DNA of 20,779 bases from Chara braunii (Eukaryota > Streptophyta > Charophyceae > Charales > Characeae), in the NCBI GenBank assembly GCA_003427395.1, contig BFEA01000068.1, positions 492,948 to 513,726 of the forward strand, read 5' to 3'. The position numbers and the translations under genes were made by a program. Positions 9,251-17,578 of this stretch are shown one piece after another. Numbering within the stretch: the first letter of the stretch is position 1; every line of letters starts with the position of its first letter. The notes below the pieces were generated by a model. The model was not told the DNA's origin. It saw only the letters and a list, made by a program, of their open reading frames with translations, and made no database searches.

Positions 9251-10358
9251 TCAGTAACCGACCACCCCCAGAAATTGTCGGACCTCCGTAGCACTATGTA
9301 ACGGCGACGGCCAGTTTAGGAGTTTGTCTAGCTTCGTAGGATCCGCTCGGCGCCCTCTCGAGTCGCAGATAAAGCCTAAGATCTTGATAGTCGAGACGTT
9401 CCACCGATTCTTTGTTCCGATGACCGTCAAATTTGCATCGTCCAACTGCTCAAGTATCGCACAAATATCGGTTAGGTGCTGCTCGGCGAATCTCCTAACT
9501 CCAGGCACGACCTCTGTCTCATCTTTCTTTTACTGGTCCTTTTATAGGAAAGTCATCCAGAAAAACTTCAACCTTATAAGGAATAAAGTCCTTGAAGATG
9601 ACTACCATGGCTCTCTGAAAAACAGCTACCCCATTAGTTCAACCCATGGGGACAACCATCATCTGTATTAGTCCCAATGACGTGTGCATAGCCGTGAGGT
9701 GCGTGTCGCTAGGATCAAGTGGTACCTCATCATAGCCCGAGAACAGATCACAGACCAAATAAATGGACCTGCCCGCGGCGCCTTCAGCCATTAAGTCGGC
9801 GTGAGGCACGGAGCCCACGTCTCGAATTGTCACTGCGTTGACCTTCTGAAGGTCCTGGATCCACCGGATCCTGCCATTCGGCTTTCGTAGGAAGAACCAT
9901 CGATTAGCATAAGCGCTGTCAGATAGCTCTGCAACATGAGAAGCAATTTTTTCTTTCAAGAAAGCGATAACCTCTTCCTTCTCCTTCTGGGCGTATTTCC
10001 ATCCTGCGTCATTCCATGGAACATATGGAATCGTATAAATTCTTGCAGGCTTAGCGTATCGAGGATCAACCCTATCTCGCTCCGCGTCGCTGAAAGCTAT
10101 AGCCTTATCACACGTCTTTAGGATTTCTATTACTCGTTCCCGCTCCTGTGGGGTCAGGTTTACATCTTCGATGTTCATCCCTGCTATTCTCTCTTCCGTT
10201 AGGCGTTGCGGCTCCTTTTTCTTTCTTTCTTCGATTTCCTTTGCGATCTCTCCTTACGATATCCCTTCTAGTGCAGATCGCTCGCGACCCACCGCCGCTG
10301 GGTTAACTTTCTGAGCTACTCGCTTGTGTCGCTTGGGTAGCCCCCCATAGGGGGCCAT
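9251..10358 (-). pseudogene. Ty3/gypsy reverse transcriptase, broken
   Basis: The RT copies the element RNA into DNA. The frame can be read from an ATG at 10358, with a TAA at 10256-10254. It carries the RT blocks RWFFLRKPNGRIRWIQDL, KVNAVTIRD, the motif-A aspartate in LVCDLFSGYD and LTAMHTSLGL. It then meets a TGA at 9641-9639 right after PMG, where the family normally has tryptophan. Coding continues in the same phase to the catalytic FLDD (9563-9552). A one-base frame change near 9521-9530 leads into the thumb/connection part at 9508-9254 (FAEQHLTDICAILEQL, ILGFICDSRGRRADPTKL, FLGVVGY). Sequence style and motifs match fungal Ty3/gypsy elements. It is an inactive copy, with all main motifs present. 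Confidence 0.92.
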
Positions 10359-10363
10359 GCCCT

Positions 10364-11521
10364 TCAAAAAAACACAGATAACACACCGCCAAATTCCTCA
10401 TCTGCCTCCTTTGGATACGTGTTGCCGTCCACTATTAGTCGACTCCCTAAATCTTCCATCTCTACAATCTGGCCTTCTTCTTCAGTGAGCAGTGGTCCAT
10501 ACTTCTTCTCGCGAAATCGCACCGCGCGGCCAGAGATAGGTAATGACTTAATCTGATCACCGGGTCCTGCTCCCACAGCGAGGGCTGGTCTGTTCCTCGG
10601 GTCTCGAAGCTCCACTGTCTCAATCATAATTCGCGCCCCATCTAGCTTCTTGATGGACAATGTCTGGCTCCCGTCGGGCCGCTCTATCGTCACCGCATGC
10701 ACATGGCTTAACCACGTCCGTCCCAAGAGTAAGTCAGAGCTGCAGTTCTTGACTGCAAAGACTGGCTGGGTCACTCGTACCCCTTGGACCTCTATGGCTG
10801 CCTTGTGACAAACCCCAGTGATCTCTTGCTTTCTCCCATCAGCCATCTCTATCTCGAATAAGTATGACCTATCAAGGCCCAGTCCAACTTGCACTGCTAG
10901 ATCTTCGTCTATGATGACAGCCTCACTGCCGTTATCGATCACAATATCCAGAACCGCTCCATCGTTTAGGACTGCCTCCACGGTCCCACTTCCAAGTATG
11001 TAAAACTTGTTTGGAGGCACACCTTCCATCCCATCAAGAAGAACTGTTGCCATGCGATCCGTTCTAGCTGTCACCTCCGATACTGCTACAGTTGGAGCAT
11101 CCGCCTTTGGGGTCACCTGAGCCTCCTCTGATAGAGGTATGCGAGTTTTCCGCGTGATCATCTGTAACTCGTCGCGAGCCGACTTGGACGCCGCCAGATA
11201 TTCCAGAATAGAGCAATGCATGGGCTGCCGAAGGGCCCGTCTCAGTGGCTCGACCGTGTCAATCTCATCCAGCAAACTCTTTATCAAGAACTTCTTCACT
11301 CCCCGCTTTCGTGGCGAAAGAATAACCTCCTCTCCATCGATCCGTTGTCCGTCCTTCTCCGCCATCACGTAATCCGTGTCGGTTTTCTTCGATGTAGACC
11401 CCCTTGCCGACTTGGTAGCTGCTACCCTTATAGGTGTGGTTGCCATATCTCCTTCGAAAGTTATCTTGATGCTCTGGCTCCTAACAGGTTTCTTTCCTCT
11501 ACTCGGCTTTACTCTCTTGCT
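10364..11521 (-). pseudogene. Retropepsin-like aspartic protease region of Ty3/gypsy
   Basis: This is the longest intact frame of the element. It is open from 11521, with the first ATG at 11446 (360 residues from there). Residues 165-175 (VLDIVIDNGSE) hold the catalytic aspartate as D-N-G instead of the usual D-S/T-G, followed by the hydrophobic strand and LLLGRTWL at about 239-246, which matches the second conserved retropepsin block. The basic, low-complexity N-terminal part and the block around residues 72-100 (QPMHCSILEYLAASKSA) resemble the gag-protease linker of fungal Ty3/gypsy elements. The enzyme would process the gag-pol polyprotein. The frame is offset by -1 from gag upstream and ends in a T7 run, beyond which RT continues in the next -1 frame. 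The atypical DNG may reduce activity or be lineage-specific. Confidence 0.82.
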
Positions 11522-12321
11522 TCAACATTCTCCTTCATTGAAGCGAACATCGATACGTTTCCCAGATTATCTGCCCACTTGACGTACTTGCGGTTATTAA
11601 GCACGACAAGTCCCTTATCTATTGTCCGTTTTAGATCCGGGCAGTCTCTCTTGATATGATCATCCCCTCTACAGTAGACGCAAGAGTTCCTGGGAGTGGG
11701 TGACCTGTCATCTGCGCCCCTGGAGGTCGAACCTCTCGCTGCTCAGGGGTCAGGGGACTTTGTATGTGGATCGGACGACGCCTCATATCCCCCTCTCTCG
11801 TTCCGGCCGCGTGAATGATTGCGGCGGTCTCCTCCGGATCCTCCTTGCTCATATCGTCCCCGTGAGTCATTCCGGCGGTCCCCATGGTTGTATCGCCCGC
11901 ACGACTCATCGCGTCGATCTCCTCGGTCGTACCACCCCCGCGAATCATCACGCTGAGCCCTCGCGAATCCCTCGCGGTCATACCGCCCGCGCGAGTTATC
12001 TCGTCGGCTTCCGTCTTGATCTCCTCTCTCATACCTGCCACCCCTGTATCCATCTCGATCCGACCTCTCGTGCCTGTCGTCCCTATATCCATCTCGGTCC
12101 GATCTCTCATATCTGCCGTCCCTGTATCCGTCTCGCCGGCCCTGATCTGACTCCCACCGGCCTCGAGAGTCGCCTCTACCCCCATCAGTCTCATACCGAG
12201 GGCTACGCGAGTAATCATCCAGTCTCCTAGCTCGCCCATATGTCTCGCGAGCCCTACGGTCCCTGTCTATATAATCATCGCTACGTCGCCATGCCTCATC
12301 GTCTCTCTCTTTTTCCCTCAT
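11509..12321 (-). pseudogene. Truncated gag with RG-rich repeats and CCHC zinc knuckle
   Basis: This is the nucleocapsid end of gag, which binds element RNA. From ATG 12321 the frame encodes about 192 residues rich in Arg, Asp, Gly, Ser and Tyr, with three tandem 13-residue units of type RDGYRDGRYERSD and five RDxSRGRYD-like motifs. A TGA at 11745-11743 interrupts it. In the same phase beyond the stop is a zinc knuckle C-X2-C-X4-H-X4-C (CVYCRGDDHIKRDC, encoded 11682-11641), ending in TAA at 11511-11509. The capsid part normally found N-terminal to this region is absent, and the start codon abuts the LTR match at 12322, so the 5' leader, primer-binding site and capsid coding region were probably deleted. 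The protease frame overlaps the gag end by about 10 bases in the -1 phase. Confidence 0.85.
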
Positions 12322-12757
12322 AGACCTGCGAAGAACTGATCTTGCCAGGTACGGAACTGCTCGTCAGTTCAGCAAAGAACTAATGACCGAACTTACCAGA
12401 CCTTCTTTAGCTCTGTGATCCGTTTCGGCACGTGAAATGATCTCCCCTGCCCTCACTTGTAGAATGATTGCCCCCGAACTCATCGGGTTGGGCTCGTCGT
12501 CTCCGAAACAGTAAGCTGACTCACTCACTCCCGCCAAGATCTCCCCTCCGCGCGAACCCCCTTTTGTCCGTAGTCCTCCTGAGGACACTGTGCACGATCC
12601 CCGTGCCAATCGACCAGGAGAGGTGATCACCTCGCGTGTCCCTTGCGGTATCTTCTCTCCCTCCCTCCCTCTCTCTCTCTCTAAATGCTCTCTCCTCCCT
12701 CACTCGCTGAATGCACGCTGACTGTTCTTCACCTCCTCCTATTCGCGCACCCCTACG
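12322..12757 (-). repeat. 5' LTR of Ty3/gypsy, segment 1 (internal side)
   Basis: This matches 3169-3604 of the 3' LTR from AGACCTGCG onward, including the (CT)n tract. It ends with CCCCTACG (12750-12757), the left target duplication of the 352-bp MITE. At 12321/12322 it touches the gag start codon with no primer-binding site between, so this end is probably truncated. Confidence 0.85.
12750..12757. repeat. Left 8-bp target duplication of MITE
   Basis: CCCCTACG at 12750-12757 equals 13110-13117. The uninterrupted 3' LTR has this octamer once, at 3597-3604, which proves the insertion site. Confidence 0.9.
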
Positions 12758-12853
12758 CTGTGTAACACTCCGTACGACGTACGGGGGGGTTATCGTATGG
12801 TCGTACGTACGGCCGTATGAATGGCCGTACGGCTGTACGTACAGCCCCGTACG

Positions 12854-12889
<36 letters not shown>

Positions 12890-13109
12890 GTTTTCTTTTT
12901 TATCTCAAATTTGGTAACGAATTTCAATAATACCCTGAGGCAAAAGTGTTTCAGTTTATTTTTTTGCATAACAAATATTTTTTTTCATATTTTTTTGAAT
13001 TTTGTTTTTTGCTTTTTTTCCGTACGTACGGCCCGTACGACCACATGAGCCCGTACGTACGGCCGTACGGACATACGGACGGCCCGTATTCGTACGGGGG
13101 TATACACAG
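12758..13109. mobile_element. 352-bp hAT-like MITE with CGTACG clusters
   Basis: This is a non-autonomous DNA transposon with no coding frame of note. The ends are imperfect inverted repeats: CTGTGTAACACTCCGTACG on the left and CTGTGTATACCCCCGTACG read inward from the right (15 of 19 match). A perfect 8-bp target duplication fits the hAT superfamily; other superfamilies with 8-bp duplications remain possible because CTGTG is not the typical CAG-type hAT start. Both sub-terminal zones, about 12770-12853 and 13020-13100, are packed with the palindrome CGTACG, often as CGTACGTACGGCCGTACG. The middle holds a run of 35 A (12854-12888) and T-rich DNA. The paired CGTACG clusters could be transposase-binding sites. 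Confidence 0.85.
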
Positions 13110-13236
13110 CCCCTACGGCCGCCCCCTTGATAACTCTCACGCGCGAGCTTACATGCCTAACTCTGAACCGAGCTGCAGTTTACTGTGCGCGCCGTGCACA
13201 CAGCGAGTCTGTCCTCTCTGTGCAGTGCTGACCCGT
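13110..13236 (-). repeat. 5' LTR of Ty3/gypsy, segment 2
   Basis: This matches 3597-3719 of the 3' LTR, starting with the right copy of the CCCCTACG target duplication and ending with CCGT (13233-13236), the left target duplication of the 4.3-kb insertion. A small GCGA duplication near 13141-13148 distinguishes it from the other LTR. Confidence 0.85.
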
Positions 13237-14379
13237 TGTCGGCCGGCCTCTCACGAGTTAGCCTTGTTGCGGTCGCTACGCCTCCCTGCCGGCCCGGCGT
13301 AGTTCCCCCCCCCTTTCACAATACGCGCCCACGGTTAACAACCTGTTTCTGGTCGGCTCGACTGCCCCCAAGTGTCCCTTAATCGCCCCCCCCTTCTTCC
13401 TTCACGTCGTGCTCCACTTCCAAGTTAGCGCCCTTGCACCATGTTCTGTAGAGGTCCTCCCGTGATTTTCCATAGGTTCTTTCCCCAATAGTTCGATCGA
13501 TCCGAGCCTGCCTACTCTAGGTGGCTCTTCTCGGCGGCAGGTCTACCCGACCAGTTCGAATACCGAGCTAGGTGCGAGCAGTGAAGCGCTGCACTTCAAT
13601 TATTCGAGCGAACGCCTGTGGTTCCAGATCGGCCTTCATGGGTGGCCCGGACCGAGTCCGAAGTGAGCGGCGCTCGAGGGACCCTTGCGCAACCTGACAA
13701 AGATTCACAGCATGGAAGGACCGAACCCGAGCAGAGATAGGAAGCACATGGCCATTCTCGACTGGATGTCTTAGCGCGGAAGAACTGGAGCCCCTTATCG
13801 GGACGTGGCAATTCGTAGGAAGCTTCTACCGAGTTTCTAGATTCTGATAGACTGGTCTTACCCAGATTCGGAACGGGTGAGACCCTTGACTGGAAAGGCA
13901 AACAGACCAGGACAGCAGGTAGCTTGACAGGGTTTCAAGGGCGCCAAGCAGCGGTTTCCAATAAATAACTCGGAATTTTTGAGACTCTTCAACCACGATC
14001 CGAGGCTTTGAACATGCCAGAGACCCACATCATTTCCGACATTAGCAAGGCATCCTACTGAAAACCATATCACAAGGAGATTGTTCTGGGACCACACACG
14101 GAAACTCGCGAGCTCTTGAAATGAGACTTGAATCACGAACAGACCGAGGCTAGACAAGAGTTCGGACGTTTGCGGATAGCCTCGAGCAGTCTCCCGTTTC
14201 CCACTCTCTCTCTCTCTCTCTCTCCTTCACTGCTTTTTCCCTCTCTCCCACGGAGCTGCTAGCGTATGCTAATGGGGACTGGGAGCTCCCACCTTTTAGT
14301 CGCGCTTACGTGTGATTAAGGCGAACAAGAGACTATCGCATAACATAGCAAGGAACTCTCTTGGTGGCCCAGTCTCCTG

Positions 14380-14870
14380 AGGTTGGTTAGGACGAGGAGC
14401 GACCGGCCGAGCCAGTCTTACGGGTAAAGAGCTCGAAGGACAGCTAACATTTGCACTTGCGGTGCGTCAGATTCGGAGAGTTTCGAACTTAGTCGCAAAA
14501 ACAGGTATTGACACGGATACAGGACGCAAATGGCAGCCTCCGTTCGCACATACAGTGCGGGAGCTCATAGAACACTGAACTCGGTCACGAAACCGGTATC
14601 AATACAGATATTGGATGCAAAAGGCAGCCTCCGTTCGCACATACAGTGCGGGTGCTCATAGAACACCGAACTTGGCCTTTAAACAGGTATCGTCGATACA
14701 GATGCCGAGCTCAAAGGACAGCCTTCGTTCGCGCGTTCGATGCAAATACTTAGAGGGCTCCGATCTTGATTGCCAAACAGGCTGCGATGCAAATGCAGGT
14801 CACACGGCAACCTTCGTCCGCACGTACAGTGCGAGTGCTTCGTGAACGTCGTCGCGTGGAGAGGCACGTA
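14380..14870. repeat. About 92-bp tandem repeat, five copies
   Basis: The landmark GGCAGCCTCCGTTCGCAC, or a variant such as GGACAGCCTTCGTTCG or GGCAACCTTCGTCCGCAC, occurs at about 14438, 14532, 14623, 14716 and 14806, a period of 90-94 bp. Each unit also carries an ACAGGTAT-like string and most carry a CAGTGCGGG-like string. It lies inside the probable solo LTR. The last copy runs into the 354-bp duplication. Confidence 0.75.
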
Positions 14871-15533
14871 CTCTCTCTCTCTCTCTCCCTCTCTTACTGT
14901 CACTTTTTCTTTCTCTCTCTCCCTCACTCCGTCTTCCCCTCTTCCTCTCTCTCCCACTTCCTCTCTTACTTTTCTCGCTCTCCCCTCCGTTCCCCGTACT
15001 TCTCTCCCTCTCTAAACGTCACGTTCTCCAGCCGCTCACCAAGATGATTCGAATGTTCCGGTACTGGCGTACGGGATCCGTTCACGTACGAGCTTCCCCG
15101 AAAGAACCCCTCAAGCTCGAACGCTCGGAGCTAGTCGACGCGCTCTCTAGCCGCGCGCCTCCTCTCCTATTTTTCCGGTACAGTGCGAGTGCTTCGTGAA
15201 CGTCGTCGCGTGGAGAGGCGCGTAGTCTCTCTCTCTCTCTCCCTCTCTTACTGTCACTTTTTCTTTCTCTCTCTCCCTCACTCCATCTTCCCCTCTTCCT
15301 CTCTCTCCCACTTCCTCTCTTACTTTTCTCGCTCTCCCCTTCGTTCCTCGTACTTCTCTCCCTCTCTAAACGTCGCGTTCTCCAGCCGCTCACCAAGATG
15401 ATTCCAACGTTCCGGTACTGGCGTATGCGATCCGTTCACGTACGAGCTTCCCCAAAAGAACCCCTCAAGCTGTAACGCTCGGAGCTAGTCGACGTGCTCT
15501 CTTGCCGCGCGCCTCCTCTCCTATTTTTCTGGT
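14825..15533. repeat. 354-bp tandem duplication
   Basis: TACAGTGCGAGTGCTTCGTG begins at 14825 and again at 15179, and the two 354-bp units agree closely throughout, including a CT-rich core, a CCAGCCGCTCACCAAGATGA block and a GAGCTAGTCGACG block. The second unit ends at GGTACA, about where a third would begin, but runs into the (CT)n tract that holds the adapter junction. Further copies may have been lost or collapsed in assembly. Confidence 0.85.
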
Positions 15534-15534
15534 A

Positions 15535-15581
<47 letters not shown>
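15534..15581. repeat. (CT)n microsatellite left of the adapter junction
   Basis: A nearly pure CT dinucleotide run ending at the adapter. Its length cannot be trusted because of the artefact next to it. Confidence 0.9.
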
Positions 15582-15583
<2 letters not shown>

Positions 15584-15617
15584 GTCTCTTATACACATCT
15601 AGATGTGTATAAGAGAC

Positions 15618-15619
<2 letters not shown>
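15582..15619. other. Nextera transposon-end junction adapter (artefact)
   Basis: CTGTCTCTTATACACATCT at 15582-15600 is followed directly by its reverse complement at 15601-15619. This is the 19-bp Tn5 mosaic end used in Nextera libraries, here as the head-to-head 38-bp junction made in mate-pair circularisation. It is library DNA, not genome sequence. Translation across it gives the peptides SYTHLDVYKRQ, MCIRDS and CLLYTSRCV, which mark adapter contamination in predicted proteins. Confidence 0.97.
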
Positions 15620-15711
<92 letters not shown>

Positions 15712-15720
15712 TTCTCTCCC
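15620..15720. repeat. (CT)n microsatellite right of the adapter junction
   Basis: A CT run of about 90 bp, ending in TTTCTC and CCCC interruptions. Together with the left run it was joined through the adapter, so neither length nor adjacency is reliable. Confidence 0.9.
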
Positions 15721-16339
15721 CCTTTCTATCGACTTTGCGAGAGTCTTCGAAGGATCGAGGGTTGTCTCCCTCAAGCTGGCCTTCAGTTACACTTCTTTCT
15801 CGCGGAGTGCTCGCGCAGATGATCCCCCCCCCTTTTTTCGCCTTCGTTCTTCGAGGGAGCTCGCTCTACATCCGCCGTCGAATACTGTCTGCCACACCTC
15901 GTAGCTTCTCCTGTCCTCAAGACGTGGCTCTCGCTGTCTTTTCTATCCCCCTCCCCCTCGGACTTCGTCTCGGCTGTGTGCGATCAAGCTCGAACCGTGC
16001 GCCGACCCCTCCCGTTCTCTCTCCTCCGGATCGTTACGGAGTGCGGCCTATTGTCACGAACGTGTACCCTCGGGCGTGCGTACGTACGTAAACCTCGTGC
16101 GCCCTTTTTTCCTCCCCCCCTTTTTCTCCTCTCTTCCCCTTTTTTATACCGTTGTCCTCCTCATGATCTTCCCCCGGATCAATCCTCACTTCTCCCGGCT
16201 CCTCCAATCAGGTCTTTCTTCAATTTTTGCAGTTTGCCGCCAAACTTTCGCAAAATTTCGCAATCTCCCGCCCATCGAACGGATCGTTCCCTGCAATTTT
16301 CTTCCCTCGCAACCAAGTCACTGCGAGTTTCTTCTCCCT
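15721..16339. other. Pyrimidine-rich part of the solo LTR, no gene
   Basis: This stretch is C/T-rich on the plus strand. It holds open frames in several phases with Ser/Leu/Pro-rich low-complexity translations and no domain. CGTACGTACG occurs at 16078-16087. I see no RNA gene and no further transposon ends. Confidence 0.5.
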
Positions 16340-17100
16340 TCCGGATTTCTGAAAACTCGGGAGCGCTCCCTTCTGGGCGTTCGCACGTGCCGGCTCGGCC
16401 TGCGCGCCCGGGCTCCCGGTTCACCCTCGTACCTATCTCACTCCTCGGTCCGGGTGCGTTCCGAACTCCGACCGACCGTTTGCCTTCTCTCCACTCTCGC
16501 CCATTCTTTCCCGTGCTTGGTCTAATCAGTCCGTTCGACCCCTCGGCCTTCAGGACTGTTTTCGATCTCCGCGCATTCCCGTCCAGTCAGTCCGTTCGTC
16601 TTCTTCTTTTGTTTGTTACTCGCCTTGTTTCTTGATCTTGATGCATAGCCCCTCTTAGTGACCCCGTTCGCCTTCTTCACTGATTTGAAGAAACCGCATC
16701 CACCCCGTTTCCCATTCTTTGTGCACCCGGCTTATTCCCTAAACCGGCCACGTTCCGTACTTCAACAGACCATTTGTCTTCTTCCCATTCTTCTTCTATT
16801 CTCCCTCGGCTTGCCCCCCCTGACCAACCAGTCTGTCGCCTCCTCGGCACTCTGGCCTGACGCATTTCCGCACAGCCTGTCCATCAGCCTTGACACATAG
16901 CCGCCCCTAGTTAGTCAGCTCGCTTTCTTTATCAGTTCGTAGCGCCTATATCCGCCCGGTTCCCCGTTCTAGGTACACTACTGGTAAAGGGGGACCTGGG
17001 CCATTTTTCGATCTGGCCATTCTTCCGCACTTTGACAGACTGTTTGTCTTTTTCTTGCTTCAGTCTATCCCCCCCTCCGGCTCGCTTCCTGGCTTCCGTA
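16340..17100. repeat. Degenerate tandem repeat of about 275-290 bp, three copies
   Basis: A landmark of the form CGTTCCG, then ACTCCGACCGACCGTTTGCC or relatives (TACTTCAACAGACCATTTGTC, CACTTTGACAGACTGTTTGTC) appears at about 16458, 16751 and 17024. A second landmark, CTTGATGCATAGCCCCTCTTAG against CTTGACACATAGCCGCCCCTAG, appears at about 16636 and 16889. The copies are strongly diverged with insertions. It lies inside the probable solo LTR. Confidence 0.55.
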
Positions 17101-17578
17101 CGTGCCTGGCCCAGCCTCTCTTAAATCAAGAACGCTCCTCGGTCGTTCCATCGCCCCAACCGTAGGGAGACATTCCTCCAACCTTGATCGGCAAAGGTTG
17201 CTACCTTGCGCGTGGCTATGTGCTCGTCGCTAGTTTCCGCCGGTATCTCGTAGTCAACGCCGACCTTTCACAAACGCCTCGTCATCCCGAGTTTTCCTTG
17301 GATAGTTAAAAGGTCCGACAACGATTCTCGATTTCTTGCCCATGGCCTCAAAACCTCGACTTTTAGCCATCCGCACGAACCCGCTTACGACCAAGACTCG
17401 GACCGTCACTCCGGCCAATCGAAGGGTTAGTATGAAGGCTCGGAAGCTCGAGGACTTTAATAATCATCATACCAACATGCATACATACGTCAAAATCATG
17501 CAAAAAACAGCAAAAGAAGAAAAAATATTTTTCATTTTAAAGAGGAAAAACCATCGGCTGGTAGGCAGCCGCCCGACA
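17101..17578. other. End of the solo LTR, no recognisable feature
   Basis: This is mixed-composition DNA with an A-rich patch near 17500-17550, ending at the GCCCGACA terminus. The only longer frames run on into the neighbouring LTR and are not genes. Confidence 0.5.

Larger units (their letters stand above)
13237..17578 (-). mobile_element. 4342-bp insertion, probable giant solo LTR of a related retrotransposon
   Basis: The insertion begins TGTCGGCCGG and ends GCCCGACA, flanked by CCGT on both sides (13233-13236 and 17579-17582). The uninterrupted LTR has CCGT once (3716-3719), so the ends are exact to the base. TG...CA ends with a 4-bp duplication, no internal direct LTR pair and no recognisable gene fit a solo LTR. 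Read on the minus strand it starts TGTCGGGCGGC, nearly the same as the TGTCAGGCGGC start of the host element's LTR, which suggests a related family in the same orientation. It contains several tandem repeat blocks, long CT tracts and a sequencing adapter junction, so its true length is uncertain. Alternatives are a non-autonomous element without LTRs or a TIR transposon with short ends. Confidence 0.65.

Noticed and set aside
11501-11530. Programmed -1 frameshift site between gag and protease
   Set aside because: The overlap of about 10 bases contains no slippery heptamer; a simple indel is as likely.
12854-12888. A35 run considered as the poly-A tail of a LINE or processed gene
   Set aside because: It lies inside an element with inverted ends and a perfect 8-bp duplication, between matching CGTACG clusters.
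15494-15904. Open frame with poly-Ser/Leu across the CT tract
   Set aside because: It is created by the microsatellite and the adapter junction; it contains the adapter-derived peptide.
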